Assembly: GCA_021018815.1 (NCBI GenBank) | Contig: JAITYX010000136.1 | Coordinates: forward strand, 1 to 64,000 | DNA from: Talinum fruticosum | Lineage: Eukaryota > Streptophyta > Magnoliopsida > Caryophyllales > Talinaceae | DNA: 64,000 nucleotides | Reading direction: 5' to 3' | Part shown: positions 47,126-60,355 of the stretch, in pieces | How the letters are laid out: each line of letters begins with the position of its first letter | Position numbering within the stretch: the first letter of the stretch is position 1 | Position numbers and translations under genes: made by a program | Notes under the pieces: model-generated | Database searches by the model: none | Seen by the model: only the letters and a program-made list of their open reading frames with translations | What the model was told of the DNA's origin: nothing

Positions 47126-48479
47126 ATTTTTTATTTATATCTGTATATAAACTGTATTTTATAAAAAAATTTATTATTATTTTAAGTAGTTAATTAATTT
47201 TATTCAAATATTCATTATAAATTTTTAAATAATTTATTTAATTAATAGTTTTTATTTTATATATAATTTGTAAGTTTTGTTTTATGAAAATCTTTATCAT
47301 CATTTTAAGTAATCAAAACTATAATGAAAAGTTTGAATTTTACAATGAAGAGAGAGAGAGAGTATAATGAAAGAGAGATTATTAATTGAATTTTTAAAAT
47401 TTTTTGGTTGAAAATTTTATTTTATGAAGCATGTGTTCATATTTAAATATGGAGGATGAACCCAATTTACAAAAGATATAATCAAATCTAAATTTTTTTC
47501 AAGGATCCCCTCAAAAGTTACTGATATGATACCAAATAGTAGTAACTAATGGTGATTTAAATGAAATTTAATTTAAATAAATAAAGGAATTATTTTTATT
47601 ATTTACTTTGTGCATTTATCATTTTTCTATATTTTATTAAATATGATCCAGTGACTAATGATTAATTTTCTCTCATATAATCTAAATTATTCTAAAGGAT
47701 TAGGTTTTTTTATCTTCCTCTGTTGCTTCTAACTGAGCTATACATTCAAAATTATAAAACTGAATCCTCACTAAATACTTCATAATATGGGTATCAAAAT
47801 AAATAATATCATAAGATACATTAACTTCATAATTTTGCAAGCTAATCTATAATCTACAGTATAATTAGTATATCGATAGTAGTATTCTATGTTAATGTTC
47901 CAATCATATTACATTGATAAATTTTAATATTCTTTAATAAAAATAAATAACATTGTTAAGATTTGAAAGTTATGTGTTTGCTTATATAATAAGTTATTGA
48001 ATTAAAAGGGTTGAGTGTATCTTGATTATTTGCAGCACCCCATGATCGTCCTTCAATTCATTTTAATTACGTATTCGCAATTTAGTTACGTATTTTCTCT
48101 ATATATTGTTTTTAACTACAATTAGGCAAAATTTGAGTATATCAATAATTCAACTCTTGAGTAAAAAGACTACCACAAAATTCATTTTAATTAAGAGTTT
48201 TTATTATATATATATATATCATAAGTTTTATTTTATGAAGATCTTTATCATTATTTTAAGTAATCTATGTTATTCAAACACTGATTTGAATTAAGCTAAA
48301 TTATTAATATGGTTAACAACCTATGTAAATAAAATAGGAAGAAGTGAGTAATATCTAATAGAGCATATAAATGTTCGGAAGAGTGAAGAGTATAATGTAT
48401 CATACTCTAAGAAATCTAATTTAATTTAGTTTTTAATTTTTAGATAGAAAAATTAGTAAGGCAAATCAACTTACAGAAT
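47126..48479. other. AT-rich DNA, probably the 5' half of the following Helitron
   Basis: No coding or repeat structure can be assigned. A ttctatattttatt word at about 47625 could be a Helitron 5' end, but this is only a guess. Confidence 0.25.
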
Positions 48480-50394
48480 TCTCGTACGATACTTATAGAA
48501 CTCTTAAATATGAACATCATTGATCTGGATACAAGAAATTATCTTTATACGAGTTCCCTAAACACTATCGATGGATTGAAACCTCACAAACTTAGAGAAT
48601 GAGACAAAGTAATTAAAGAGTCATTGGGCCGAATATATATGCGAATCCAGTTGATGGAGAAAGATTTTGTATGTGATTGTTGCTCAATCATGTGAAAGGC
48701 CCATAATCATTTGCACATCTCAAAACCTTTAATGGTATTACTTATCCAACATTCAAAGAAGCTATAGAAAAATTAAGTCTCATGCATAATGATGCCGGTA
48801 TTCGATAATGTTTAATGGATGCATCCATACCGAGAATATCATCATTATTTTGATGGTTATTTGTCACTCTTTTGGTATACTATCACCAATTGGAGTCCGT
48901 AACTACTGGGATTAATTCTTTCCATTCATGGCTGAGTATTATCATTCAGCTTCCTCAGCAAATCATGATTTTGCACTAAATTATGTTCTACTTGAAATAT
49001 ATCGAATGCTAAAGCGGTTAGGTCATAAAATTACAAATTTTAACCTCCTACAACCAACTCCAAGTTGATAAAGGGGTTCAATTGTCTAGGGCTTTACATG
49101 CTGAATTGTGCTGTGCCAATGGCACATAAAGATATTTATTGTGCCCAAAATCTTAATGATAACCAACGATATGCATTTAACACAATTATGGAGGCTATTA
49201 GCATAAAAAGGTGTCATGTTTTTGTAAATGTCCTAGTGGGACAGGAAAAATATTCTTATATCGTGTCATTCTTATTAATATGAAACTTGAAGGTCAATTC
49301 GGACTCACTGCAGTAAATTCTTGAATTGTTGTAACACTTTCATATAAATCTAAAATAACACATAAGACATTAGGATGCATTGTCAATGTATTGTCTTACT
49401 AGACAATATGTAGAAGTGCATTTGATAAAACATGTTGTAGTTATTATATAAGACGAAACCACTCGTGACTCATCAACGTGCATTGAGATTATTGATTGTA
49501 GTTTTAGAGATATTAAGGAAGTAAGTTTTGCAAAGTGATGATCTTTAATGAAGATTTTAGACAAGTCTTACGAGGTTATACCAAAGGGTACTAAAGTTGA
49601 GATAATCAATGCATGTTTCATCAAGTGAACATTGTAGACAAATGTTCGAGTACTTCATTTGACACAAAACATGAGGTCTCTACTTGATAAGGATTTTGCA
49701 ACTTTCTTTCTCGAGTGGGAGATGGACATGAATGTATCGTCAATAAAGATATGATCAAGTTGCTACCATCAATACACATATTACCTAATCATGGTAATCC
49801 CGATGATGATTTAATTGATGCAATCTTCCCTGATTTGAGTAACCATGTAGGTGATACAACGTATATGATTGACAGAGTTGTAGTCATCCATACAAATGAA
49901 GAAGTTCACACTTTAAATGATAAAAACATTGGCAAATTTGCCGAAATTGAAAAGACTTACTACTCTTTTGACTAAGTCCCTAATTATGTCAAATATCTAT
50001 ATCAAGACAAATTCTTGAATGTATTACCCTTTGGAGGACTTGTCACCACATGCTCATATATTAAAAGTTGGTTGTCTAATCATGCTCTTATACGGTATTG
50101 ACATAATGAATGACTTATACAATGAAACTATGCTAATGTGTTGTCAATTAATGGAGCATTTAATTGAGACTGAAATGGATAGTCGAACTTAGGATCTTAG
50201 AAAAATACGCCTAATATATAATATATAATACATAATATATTATATATTAAATGTAATATATAATACATAACATATTTTATATTAAATAATATATAATATC
50301 ATGTATTTTATTATCCAAATTATATAATCTTAGTATTATTTTGAAATCCAAATCCTTTTAATTCGTTGCACGTATGCGTGCAAATCTAAGCTAG
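48480..50394 (+). pseudogene. Helitron RepHel helicase remnant and 3' end
   Basis: Across shifting frames the plus strand reads the C-terminal half of a Helitron PIF1-type helicase. Blocks include NPVDGERF (48650), TYPTFKEAIEKLSLMHND (48740), LNDNQRYAFNTIMEAI (49150), a Walker A CPSGTGKIFLYR (49225), DETTRDSSTCIEIIDCSF (49450), EDFRQVLRGYTKGTKVEIIN (49550), a damaged TQNMRSL block (49660), FFLRVGDGHE (49710), DAIFPDLSNHVGDTTYMIDR (49815), KTYYSFD (49950) and a PFGGLVTT block (50030). The Rep nuclease domain is not seen. Many stops make it inactive. The element ends at 50394 with a classic hairpin and CTAG. The 5' end is unplaced. Confidence 0.8.
50366..50394 (+). other. Helitron 3' terminal hairpin and CTAG end
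   Basis: A perfect 7 bp stem TTGCACG/CGTGCAA (50366-50383) with a TATG loop, 7 spacer bases, then CTAG (50391-50394) before host T. This is the diagnostic 3' structure needed to stop rolling-circle transposition. Confidence 0.85.
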
Positions 50395-50935
50395 TTCTAA
50401 ATAATTTGAAGTGAATGGAAGTAATTTAGTTTTCGAAACAGAGCCCTAAGTCCATTACACCGACCTGATTTTTAAAATCCAGAATAGACAGAGAACGGAA
50501 GCGGTGACTAGCCGGCAAGGACTTAGCCGGCTCCGGAGAAGGCTTCGCAATAGTTCGAGCAACAAAGGGCTGAGGAGGGAGAGACTCGCGAGAGAGAATT
50601 TCTAGGAGGATGAGGGCATTTCAACCATCAACCGTTAAGGTTTGAGGTCTTTTTATCTTTATTCTTTTTCTTTCACTTAGCTCTGTTTGGACTTCGAAAA
50701 ATTAGATAGAAATAAAAATCAAAGGAAAAAATTGACAAGGAAAAGGGTTGGAAATTTTTTTTCTTCCCTTGAATGGACCAAGGAAAAACACGAGAAAACT
50801 GTTTACCTAATAAACATTTTTTTCTTTTCAATCTTTTGTTTGAACTAATGCAGCCATTTATTGTGCAATATTTGAATACATAAATGACTTTTATATTTGT
50901 TGCTGCAGAAAATTGAATACCCACATCATAACTTT
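50395..50935. other. spacer, partly GC-rich
   Basis: 50480-50620 is GC-rich with gccgg and gagag words and resembles the leader of a plant gene, but no exon follows. The rest is A/T-rich. Confidence 0.3.
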
Positions 50936-50955
50936 AGCAAATATCAAGAAAAAAA

Positions 50956-53900
50956 AGGGCTTCAAAAATAGGAGGAAAGCACCATGAAAGAAGTTAGCTC
51001 TCAGCAACTATGCAATTTCAACTTATCTACTCGTCGATGCTAAAGAATGGTAAAGCAAGGGCAATTGCCGAAAAGAAACACTCAGGGAATGCCATTACAA
51101 AAGAAGGGCGAAGCTCACTGTTGGAAGAGAGAACTCCAGCTCCGAGAGGAGAATGAGGTAAACTCTAATCCATCTCTGATTATTGAGCCTAGAATCAATT
51201 AAGTTGGTATGATATGGTGGATAAGGAGTTGATTAACCTCATAACGAACCACAAATCTGATCATGAAGTTGTGAATGAGGTTTTCAGAAAATGTTATTAC
51301 TTGTTTCATTGAATAAACAAGGTGAAGGGAGCAATGGGGGAAAGAAAAAGAGTTATATAGTGACTTATTTACAAGAAACCATGATTCTATCAAGGGATTA
51401 GGGTTGCATTATGTATCACCTACTTTTGAAGGAGATATCCCAAGTAGTGCACATCTGCCATGAGGATGTTACACAGGAAATTGAGTACTAGACCGCGACT
51501 TTGATTGGTTGTGTAATTGGACCAATGCCAAAGCTTACTCTGTTGAAGAATTTTATGGACAAGCATTGGAATATTGCTAGCAAACTAGAAATACATTGTC
51601 ATGCTACTGATTGGTACATTTTTAGATTTACATCTAAAGGGGATATGACTCAAATCTTGAGAGGGGGTCCTTGCATGGTAGGAGGCAAATCTTTGATGCT
51701 CAAACATGGTCAACTAAGTTCAGATTTGAGCAAGCTTTATCTAGCCAAGTACCAGTTTGGATTAAATTCTATCTAGACTTGCATTTTTGGTGAGTAAATG
51801 GACTGAGCAAGCTGGCTGGTGTTGTAGGCATCCCACTTTATGCTTGATAAATGCACTCGTTTCAAAGACAAGAATTTCTTATGCTCGTGTCCTTGTGGAA
51901 GTGGATATGTCAAAACTCTCTCCGAGTCTATTCTAGTGTATGATTAGGTGGGGAATAGTTTTACATAAGAAATTCACTATGAATGGGTTTCTTATTATTA
52001 TAAGTGCAAAAAGTTAGGACATGAAGAATATGAATGTAGATAGCAAACCATTAGGCAGGTTTGGGTTCCAAAGTAGAAGCCACTAGACATTTGCTACAAT
52101 TGTGATTGATTCTCCTATAAAGGTATAACCTAAAGAAGTTCCATCTAGGCCTCGAACACATAGAGTATGAGCAGCATTCAGCCCCTCTTGTGGAGATTGC
52201 ACAAATTCAAGTTAGGAGGAAAAAGGGTAAGAGTACACCACCTAAACAAATAACCTTTGCAGATTCAAGACAGGGCAATGTTTCATTACAAAATGCATTC
52301 AGTGCTTTGGTGGAAGATCATACAACGAGGGCTAGCAGAGGTTCAGCAATGAACAAATTTGACAAAGCTAGGAACATGGGTAGTGCTATAGGTCAACCTC
52401 ATCTTTTAATATATATTGTTGGAATGTTAGAGATCTAAAGGACCTAAATAAGCAAGCGGAAATAAAGAAAGGCTATTCACAATGCCAAACTAGTTGTTTT
52501 TGGGTTAATTGAAACACATCTCAAGGAGTCACCTGCCATCTCTATAGCAAAGAAGCTATTTCTCCATTGTAGTTTTGCAGCAAATTACACTCAGCATTAT
52601 AATGGGATAATATGGATTTTCTAGTCTTCACTAGTACAATTATGCATAATTCAGGTTATTGCTCAATTTATTTACGGTAAGGTTGAGAGTTTGACTCGCT
52701 TTTATTGGATATATTACCATAGTTTATGCCTCCAATTCCAATACTATTAGACCGTCACTTTGGCAAGATATTGATAATTTGGCCTCCTCCATTACTTTTC
52801 CATGGTTGCTTGCTTAGAGACTTTATTGTAGTGTTGTCTCAAGAGGAAAGAACATTAGGGGTTACTGCCAACCAAATTGAAATTGATGATTTCTTTAGTT
52901 GTGTAATCAAAAATAATCTGTGTGATGCATCCGCCACTGGGCACTACTTCATTTGGTCAAATAGGCAAAATGCGAAGTCAAGAGTATGGGAAAAATTGGA
53001 CAGAGTTCTTCTTAACTATTTTGCACTTCGAGTGCTCTTGGATATTTAGGGTGGAGTTTAAATCACCTGGCATATCATACCATTATCTTATTATTGTGGA
53101 TATTTTGATCATTAGTAAGGGTAGTAAGAAGTTTTTAGATTCCTCAATGTGTAGTGTTTAAACAAGTGGTGCAAGACTATCAGCTACTTGTCGAGTACAT
53201 GGATGTTTGATGTTTCAAACAGTCACAAAGTTAAAGGTATTGAAGCAACATCTAAAAGACCTTCATGGACAATATTTTAAGGGCATAAGTCTTAAAGTGG
53301 AGTAGTCATATACTGAGTTGATGCACATCCAAGATGAGCTATAAGCAAATCCTCTTTCTAGCTCCATCCAACAATAAGAGAAATATATACTTGTCCATTA
53401 CATGAAAGCAAGAACAGTTGAGGAGTCTATACTCAAGGAAAGGGCTAAAGATTAGTTTGTGAAATATGGAGGATGAAAATAGTAAATATTTTCATGCTCT
53501 CATTAAATAAAGGAGATATATGCATACTTTGCACATAGTAGTTGACCATTATGGCCAAGAGCATCTTACACATGAAGGTATATCTAATGCTTTTTTCAAT
53601 TTTTACACCGAGCTGTTGGGCACTCCAACGGATACACAATCATTAGACCTAGCCTAGATACTTAATGGACCTATTCTCATAGCAAAGCATGTTTAGAAAC
53701 TTAATGCCCCTTTTTTCAACAGATGAGATTAAAGCAACATTGTTCAACATGGATATCAATAAGGCCCCTGGACCTGATGGGTATTGTGCAAGCTTTTTCT
53801 AGCAGGCCCGGGATGTATTAGGTGCGAGATATCTCACAAGCAATAATCCAGTTTTTCAAAATTATCTCACAAGCAATAATCCAGTTTTTTCAAAATGGAC

Positions 53901-55350
53901 AGTTGCTTAGACAAAATCAATGCTACACTTATTACACCTATTCCAAAGAAACCAAACCCTACACGGGTAATGGATTTCAGACCTATTACCCCGTGTAATG
54001 TTCTATATAAGATTATTTCAAAGACTCGTGACTACTATGTCTGCAATATGTGCTACCCGATATCACAAGTTTAAGTAAAGGAGCTTTGTGAAGGTAGCAA
54101 TATAATAGATAATATGTTATTGGCCTTTCAATTAGTAAAGTATTATGAAAGGAAAGGAATATCCCCTAAAGCTATGCTGAAAGTTGACATGAGAAAAGCT
54201 TATAGCACAGTCAATTGAAGCTTCTTGAAGGTCATTTTGGTAGGGTTTGGATTTCCCAGTGAGTTTATCAATGTAATTAGGAATTGTGTGTCTATTGTAA
54301 AATCTCTGTCAATATTAATAGAGAGTTTACGGGGTTTTTTTTTGGTGCTTGTGGATTGAGGCAAGGTCATTTACTATCATCCTACCTATTTGTTATTTGC
54401 GTGGAAGTACTATCAAGGAAGCTTGATTTGGGTACTCTAAACAAACAATTTTCTTTCCACCCTAGATGTGCAAGAGTTAGACTAACACATCTAGCCTTTG
54501 TATATGATGTTTTATTATTTTTTTATAGGGGTGATTTGAAGTTTATTGAGTATACATGGAGATGTTTTCAAGAAGTTTCAAAGATGACTGGACTTTCTGC
54601 AAATTTAGAAAAGTCCGAGATCTACTTAGGGGAGTGAACATCACAAATAAACAAATCATTATGTAAAGCACAAGTTTTTCTTTGGGTACTTTTCCCTTCG
54701 GATATTTGGGGATGCCTCTCTCAACCAAAAGATTAGTCGATAGCATGTGTCAGCCCTTAATTGACAAGATCAAGCAAAAAATAACCTTGTAGGCAGCAAG
54801 AACATTGTCTTATGTTGGAATAAAAATTCTAATCTCTCGTAGTCATTTCAAGGCTGATAAACTTCTGGTCTCGGTTCTTTTCAAAGCAAAAATAACCTTA
54901 TAGGCAGCAAGAAAATAAGTGCTTGTTATGTGGATAACATGGATAAGATAACCGCTAGCACTTGTTCTTTTCCTGCTCCTTCTCGGGCAATGTCCGGAGC
55001 TCAATACTTTAGTGGCCAAAGTCACAGCCAAGAAGATGGGAATTGAAAGATGAACTGCACTAGTTGCAAAAAGTTGTAAGGGAAATACTCATAGAAATCA
55101 ATGGCTTAGGTCTATTCTCGCAAGATCAATTATAAGCTTTGGAGAGAAAGGTGTTTGCGAAAATTTCAGAATAAAAATCAATTCTTAGTGATGATAGTTA
55201 GGAAAATTCAACATATATGTAATGTAAGAGCGGATAAGCATGTTATGAAATAGGATGAATTAGTGGCTATGTAAGCTCTTTCACTTCTTTCTTATAAAAA
55301 CTGAATTTCTCTTTTAGGAAAGTTAAATGATAATTATTTACTTTTTTCCA
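50956..55350 (+). mobile_element. LINE copy (family A), longest 5' end
   Basis: Flanked by a 20 bp target duplication with one mismatch: agcaaata, then t or c, then caagaaaaaaa (50936-50955; 55351-55370). It extends about 200-300 bases further 5' than the copy at 12243, so it may retain the 5' UTR. ORF1 pieces are at 51501-52438 (FRFTSKGDM, ILRGGPCMVGGKSLM, zinc knuckle near 52000 with its first Cys changed to Tyr but its last Cys kept). ORF2 has endonuclease pieces at 52726-53160 and RT pieces at 53690-54640 (GACGLRQGHLLSSYLF). The catalytic FADD has become FVYD near 54495, losing an aspartate. After the thumb a deletion jumps to the zinc region near 54920. Many stops; older than the 12.2 kb copy. 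Confidence 0.9.
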
Positions 55351-55370
55351 AGCAAATACCAAGAAAAAAA

Positions 55371-57305
55371 TTACAAGTTCAATTTAATGTGAAAAACCAA
55401 CATTCGAATTTACAAGAAGCAAAAAGAATTCCATCTAATTTTATTCATAATTTTCAATTTTAACGGTTATGGTCAAATCAAATTATAAACAACTTAGCAA
55501 AACAATCAGGACCCCAACACACAATGAAATTGCCCAAATTAAAATCAAGGTAATATATTCGTTGGTTATCTCTAAAAACATACAATGACAAATGAAAACA
55601 GGGGAGAAAAAAGAAAATTAGAGAAAATCCAGATTTGAAACAAACTGCTACCAATACGAAGAAATTGAAAAATTCAGGAATTAGAAAAACTATTTCCAAC
55701 CTATTTTTGTGAAAATTGTTAAATTTTATTGCTTGCAATCTCAACAAACTTATGTAAATGTATAAATAACCAATAAAAAAGGAAAAATCATCAAAGGAGT
55801 TGTGAACTATCTAATTAATTTCTCTAGCCATGTGTTACCTTTGCTATTGATTTTCTTGCTTAGTCATTATTTTACTCTACTCTTAACTTCCAATTTGATT
55901 ATCTAGACAATTGTATGAGACGAACTATCTCCTACCTTAGTTTTTTTTATATTTTATTAATGCCTAGGCTACAACAACTTCATATTCAACCCAAAAATAA
56001 TCAATTGAGAAAAACTCCAGTTTTTTATGAAGGTGAAGAGATGGTTGAATCAGACTAGTAGATTGTCAAAGTAGAAGTTGACTAGAAAAATGGAACTTCA
56101 GAAGAGCATATCAATAGAAAGGCTAGCCAAATAATGTGAGGAGACCCGGGGGAATACAAGGTAGACAACTGTGAAATAGTTATAGTTTGAAAGGTTGATT
56201 GTTGACTTGAGAGCATCGAGGTAGGGCTTCAAAAATTTTTCAACATTTTCATAGCGAAAATATTTGCCTCACATTTTATAAACTTTTCTCCAAATTTTCC
56301 CATTCATTTTTCCCCTCTTCTTTTCTTCACCCCAGACATGAGACCATAGTATTTATATAATTTGTGAAAATGAGGCTCATTAGCAATGGTATGCAAACAA
56401 GCAACTCAAATTTAATAGTTTTAAATAACTTCATTTATGGTTAGATAAGATTGACAAATTTGATCTCCAACTTTATCCTATTTTTGTACTTATTAGTATC
56501 AAATGGATGGGATTTGCATACTTTTATATTGACAAAACTAAACTAATAAAAATAACAAATGGTAATAACACAATATTTAGACAAACACGAAGCACTAGAC
56601 GCACCATTATAACATAAAATTCAAAAAGAAACAAAAGGAGAGACACAAGAGTCCCCTATAACCTCTCATCTAGAGAACATCAAACAATGGGAAAACAAAG
56701 ATAAGATAAAAGTTGCTTGTTAACACATATGAGAAGCGGGGAACATTTTCTTTCAAAATTTTTTACCAATAGAAGAATTTGATATGTTAATAGGTTCCTT
56801 GTGATTGAACTCCTTTTACTTAAAAGTCAGTTTCATGCTCAACCTTCAATAGGTAATGCCACCATCTGTTAAAAATCACTTGGCTAGTACTTCATATTAC
56901 ATGCAACTCCTTCAAACTTCATGTAATGATGATTTAAATACCCATGTGTGAAGCTAAGAACTTAGTTAGTGTACCTTTTGCATAAGCAGTAGTGAAAATC
57001 TAAATAATATGCACATGATTTTTCATGCTTTAAAAATCGTGCTTAGATAATTTAGATCATCAATATGGTTAGAGAAAAACTTATACTAATCTTTTGAAAA
57101 ATTTACAAAATGCCTTTCCTATCTAGCATCTCTCTTGTATTTAGCTCTCTAATATAACCAACCATACGATTTACTCCATTTTAGGTTGTGATATCTTCTA
57201 CATTTTACCTACCAATGTGTTAATCACAACTCCTTGATTTTGAATTTATTGAATCATCAAATTATTAATTGCAAACTTTTGAGAAGAAAACTATTTTTTA
57301 TATCC
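55371..57305. other. unassigned AT-rich spacer
   Basis: Nothing recognisable on either strand. The 89-codon minus frame 55478-55747 is Phe-rich and looks non-coding. Confidence 0.35.
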
Positions 57306-57579
57306 TACATTTAGGGTTTGTTGGAATGAACATTTATAAAAGTTTTTATAATTTTAACAGCTCATAACAGCTTAATTGCTAACTTTAATATCTCATAACT
57401 TCTCTTAATCGCTATAACCATTATATTTATTATAACAGTTAACCGTTATAATAGTTATAGCCCCTAATCATAACCTCACTTATTATTATTATTATTATTA
57501 TTGTTGTTGTTGTTGTTGTTGTTGTTAAAAAGAAAATTATTTTACTTAAAAATTATTATTATTATCGATGTTGTTATCA

Positions 57580-57657
<78 letters not shown>

Positions 57658-58050
57658 CATCGATCTTATTATTATTTAAAATTGAACAAGTATAAAAAAA
57701 CATTCATAGACATTGTAATAGTATTTTTTCATTTCTTGAGATATGTATTAATGAGACGTATTTTTCCCTCAAAAAACCATTCATACAAAATAAGATAACC
57801 AAAATTTATAACCAAATAAATACAATTGATTAGCAAAAAAAAAAATTGTTACAAAATTTATTATTGACCAATATATGTTGTTTGTGAAATATGCAACAAA
57901 TAATATCACTAACGGTATCTTCAAAATTTTTCAATAGCTCATAATTGCCATTACAGACTCATCATAATAGCTCATAATTGCTCTTAACAACTAATTGCTA
58001 ATTTTAATAGTTCATCACAGCTTATAATAGTTATAACAACTTGTTTTGAC
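57306..58050. repeat. microsatellite cluster between direct repeats
   Basis: (TTA)n then (TTG)n at 57480-57527 and a long (TTA)n at 57582-57657. Both sides carry related words in the same orientation: agctcataa, taattgctaactttaata (57373) and taattgctaattttaatag (57990). The Leu- and Tyr-repeat open frames at 57501-57798 are microsatellite translations and not genes. This could be a decayed MITE expanded by the microsatellite. Confidence 0.5.
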
Positions 58051-58974
58051 GAGATGAAATGAACAGTAATAAGTGGACTTTGTTAAGAGGATATAGGAAG
58101 TTTTTAGACTAGTACCGGGAACCAGGGTTCATACCTAAACCTTATCTTTCGATCCTATCAGCTAGCTATTGAAAAAGGCTTCCTACGATGGAGATATTTC
58201 AGACGTCGACGTTTTGGTGTTCCTCCGCCCTTCGAAACTATAATGTTTTTACACTATTTCTAACATTTGGCAAGAGGGTATCTTCTTCCTTATGGAAGAT
58301 TGCGTCACCTTTCTCTAAATAAACATACTCCTTCCCCACAATAAAATTTCCACCACCACCATTTAAAGACTATTACAAAATTTTGTAGCAAATTTCCTAC
58401 AAGATGAGTGTATCATTATATCATCTGCAAAAATATGCTTGACTGGTAATGTGAAACACATGTAACTTTTATCTCTAGCCCTTTGCATATTCCAAAATTT
58501 ACAACTTTAGTTAACGACTTGTTCAAAACCTTATTTATTTATCATGTAACTTCATGTAATGACCCTTGATATTATCTCATATATATAGAAAAATGAAAAG
58601 GGGGTTCGTTGTTTCTTGTCGTTTTCATTTTATAAGACCTTGATGGTACTCTGTTGAAAAGTACATAACTAGACATTAAAACCTTGTTATTAATTTAGAA
58701 TTGATAAATTGATAAATTAATTCAGTTTTGGGTCGAGATCATGTTCGAGTGAAAAATTCAGTTTTGTTTTGATGTCAAGGTCGGTTGATGTTGGGTTCAA
58801 AAATACAAATTAAATTGTTTAATAAAAGATAAAATATCCTCTAGCAAAACGCCTACTAAATTATCATGAAAAAGATTATAGTTTTCATTTTTGCATGCAT
58901 AAACTTCAACAAATGAATGTTCTACTACAAAATCTAATCAAATCCCTAAATATCCATTATTTCAAATTTGTTAA
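58051..58974. other. unassigned spacer
   Basis: Nothing recognisable. Confidence 0.3.
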
Positions 58975-58982
58975 TAATGATT

Positions 58983-59804
58983 AGGCCTGAGCAATGGGCA
59001 GACCCCCTATGGACTTTTAGGGTTAGGGTCACAAAAATAGGGTTAAGGCCCTAGAAAAGCGCCAAACAGGTCAGCAGAGGGCCAAATGCGGGTCAATAGC
59101 TCTCCATCTTCATTAACCTAAAATCCGATCGGACGATTGAGATTGTTCCTGGTTTCCAAGGCGAGTGACGGTGACAGAGGTGTTAAAATTTATCTCTCAC
59201 CTAAGTCATCACTTCATCATAGGAGATAGTCTAGGCGTGGACCTAGGAGATGGAACAATTGTGGTCGCAGCCTCGGCTGGATGAGGACGAGGGATCCGAA
59301 GACGATGGTGGATTGGGGGTTGAAACTAAAGGAGGAGTCGTCAACACCAGTGAGAAATCCCATTAGAAACTGGTGGGAGGGAGGGACATAGAACCATACT
59401 CGAGGTCGAGTGGGATGAGGGTTTGGACTTTATCTCGCGCCCGAGAATTTAGCGCCTCATAGAGGGCCATAACAACCTTTTCAACTTGGTTTTTCTCCGT
59501 CAGGTTAGCCAGTTCTAGAGATGGAGTGAGAGAGAAGAGAGAAAGAGAGAGAGAGAGAGTGGTGGTTGTAGCCAGAATGGAGATGAGAGAGAATGGAGAG
59601 AAGAGGATGGGAAGGTTGTTGATGGCGATGAGAATGCGATGGAAGGAATGGGTGATAATGAGAGAATATCAAGGGTCGTGGGAAGGTCGGGGTCGGTTGT
59701 CCCATAACCCTACCCGACCCAATTAATTTTTATGTTGACCCGCCCGACCCTTCATATTGATAAGTTGACTCCGGCCTGGTCCGACCCGGCTTGTTGTCCA
59801 ATAC
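58983..59804. mobile_element. hAT-like non-autonomous transposon
   Basis: 8 bp target duplication TAATGATT (58975-58982) and TAATGATG (59805-59812), one mismatch. Imperfect inverted ends: aggcctgagcaatgggc on the left; on the right, read inward, gtattggacaacaagccggg. Both end zones are rich in GGTC/GGGC and its complement. About 822 bp, no transposase. A (GA)n run lies at 59540-59561. 8 bp duplications and ends of this kind indicate hAT. Confidence 0.65.
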
Positions 59805-59812
59805 TAATGATG

Positions 59813-60355
59813 AAAACTTAAATTCTCTTAATATATGTCTCACCTCCTTTTCAGAAGGAATTATACTTTCATATGTGAAATGTATAGCTAAATGGGTTGC
59901 GTTTGGTTATTTGTCTTTATTTTTTTATAATAGTAAGTTTGGATCATCCTTTTGATTCCATTGAAATTAGCATCCTAGGGGAGACAGAAGCTGGGCCCAA
60001 GGCCCGTTGAAGCCCAACCACAATATTTGAGAAAAGTTGTTTGCCTTGGAATTTGATCCCAAGCCTTGAGTTGAGCAACGCTAAAGGCTTCTCATGTGAA
60101 CCCAGCTTAACATCATATCAGCTATTTGTCTTCATTAATAGCAACATGTAACGAGTAGAATCAAATAAAATAAAATCAATTATTTTAATACCATATATTC
60201 CGATCTATAGTTAATTTTGCATCTTTTCATTAAATCAAAACAAAAAAGAATACAAAATTGAGGGAGGAAAGTAGGTAACAAATATAATTTCTTTTTTAAT
60301 ATTAATTATGTGTATATACCTTATCCAATTCGAGTTCAACATTTGATTAATTATA
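59813..60355. other. unassigned spacer
   Basis: 59990-60120 has GGGCCCA/TGGGC words and a gatcccaagcc word but no complete structure. Confidence 0.3.

Noticed and set aside
57501..57798. Long Leu-repeat and Tyr-repeat open frames
   Set aside because: They are translations of TTA/ATT microsatellites with no other protein character.
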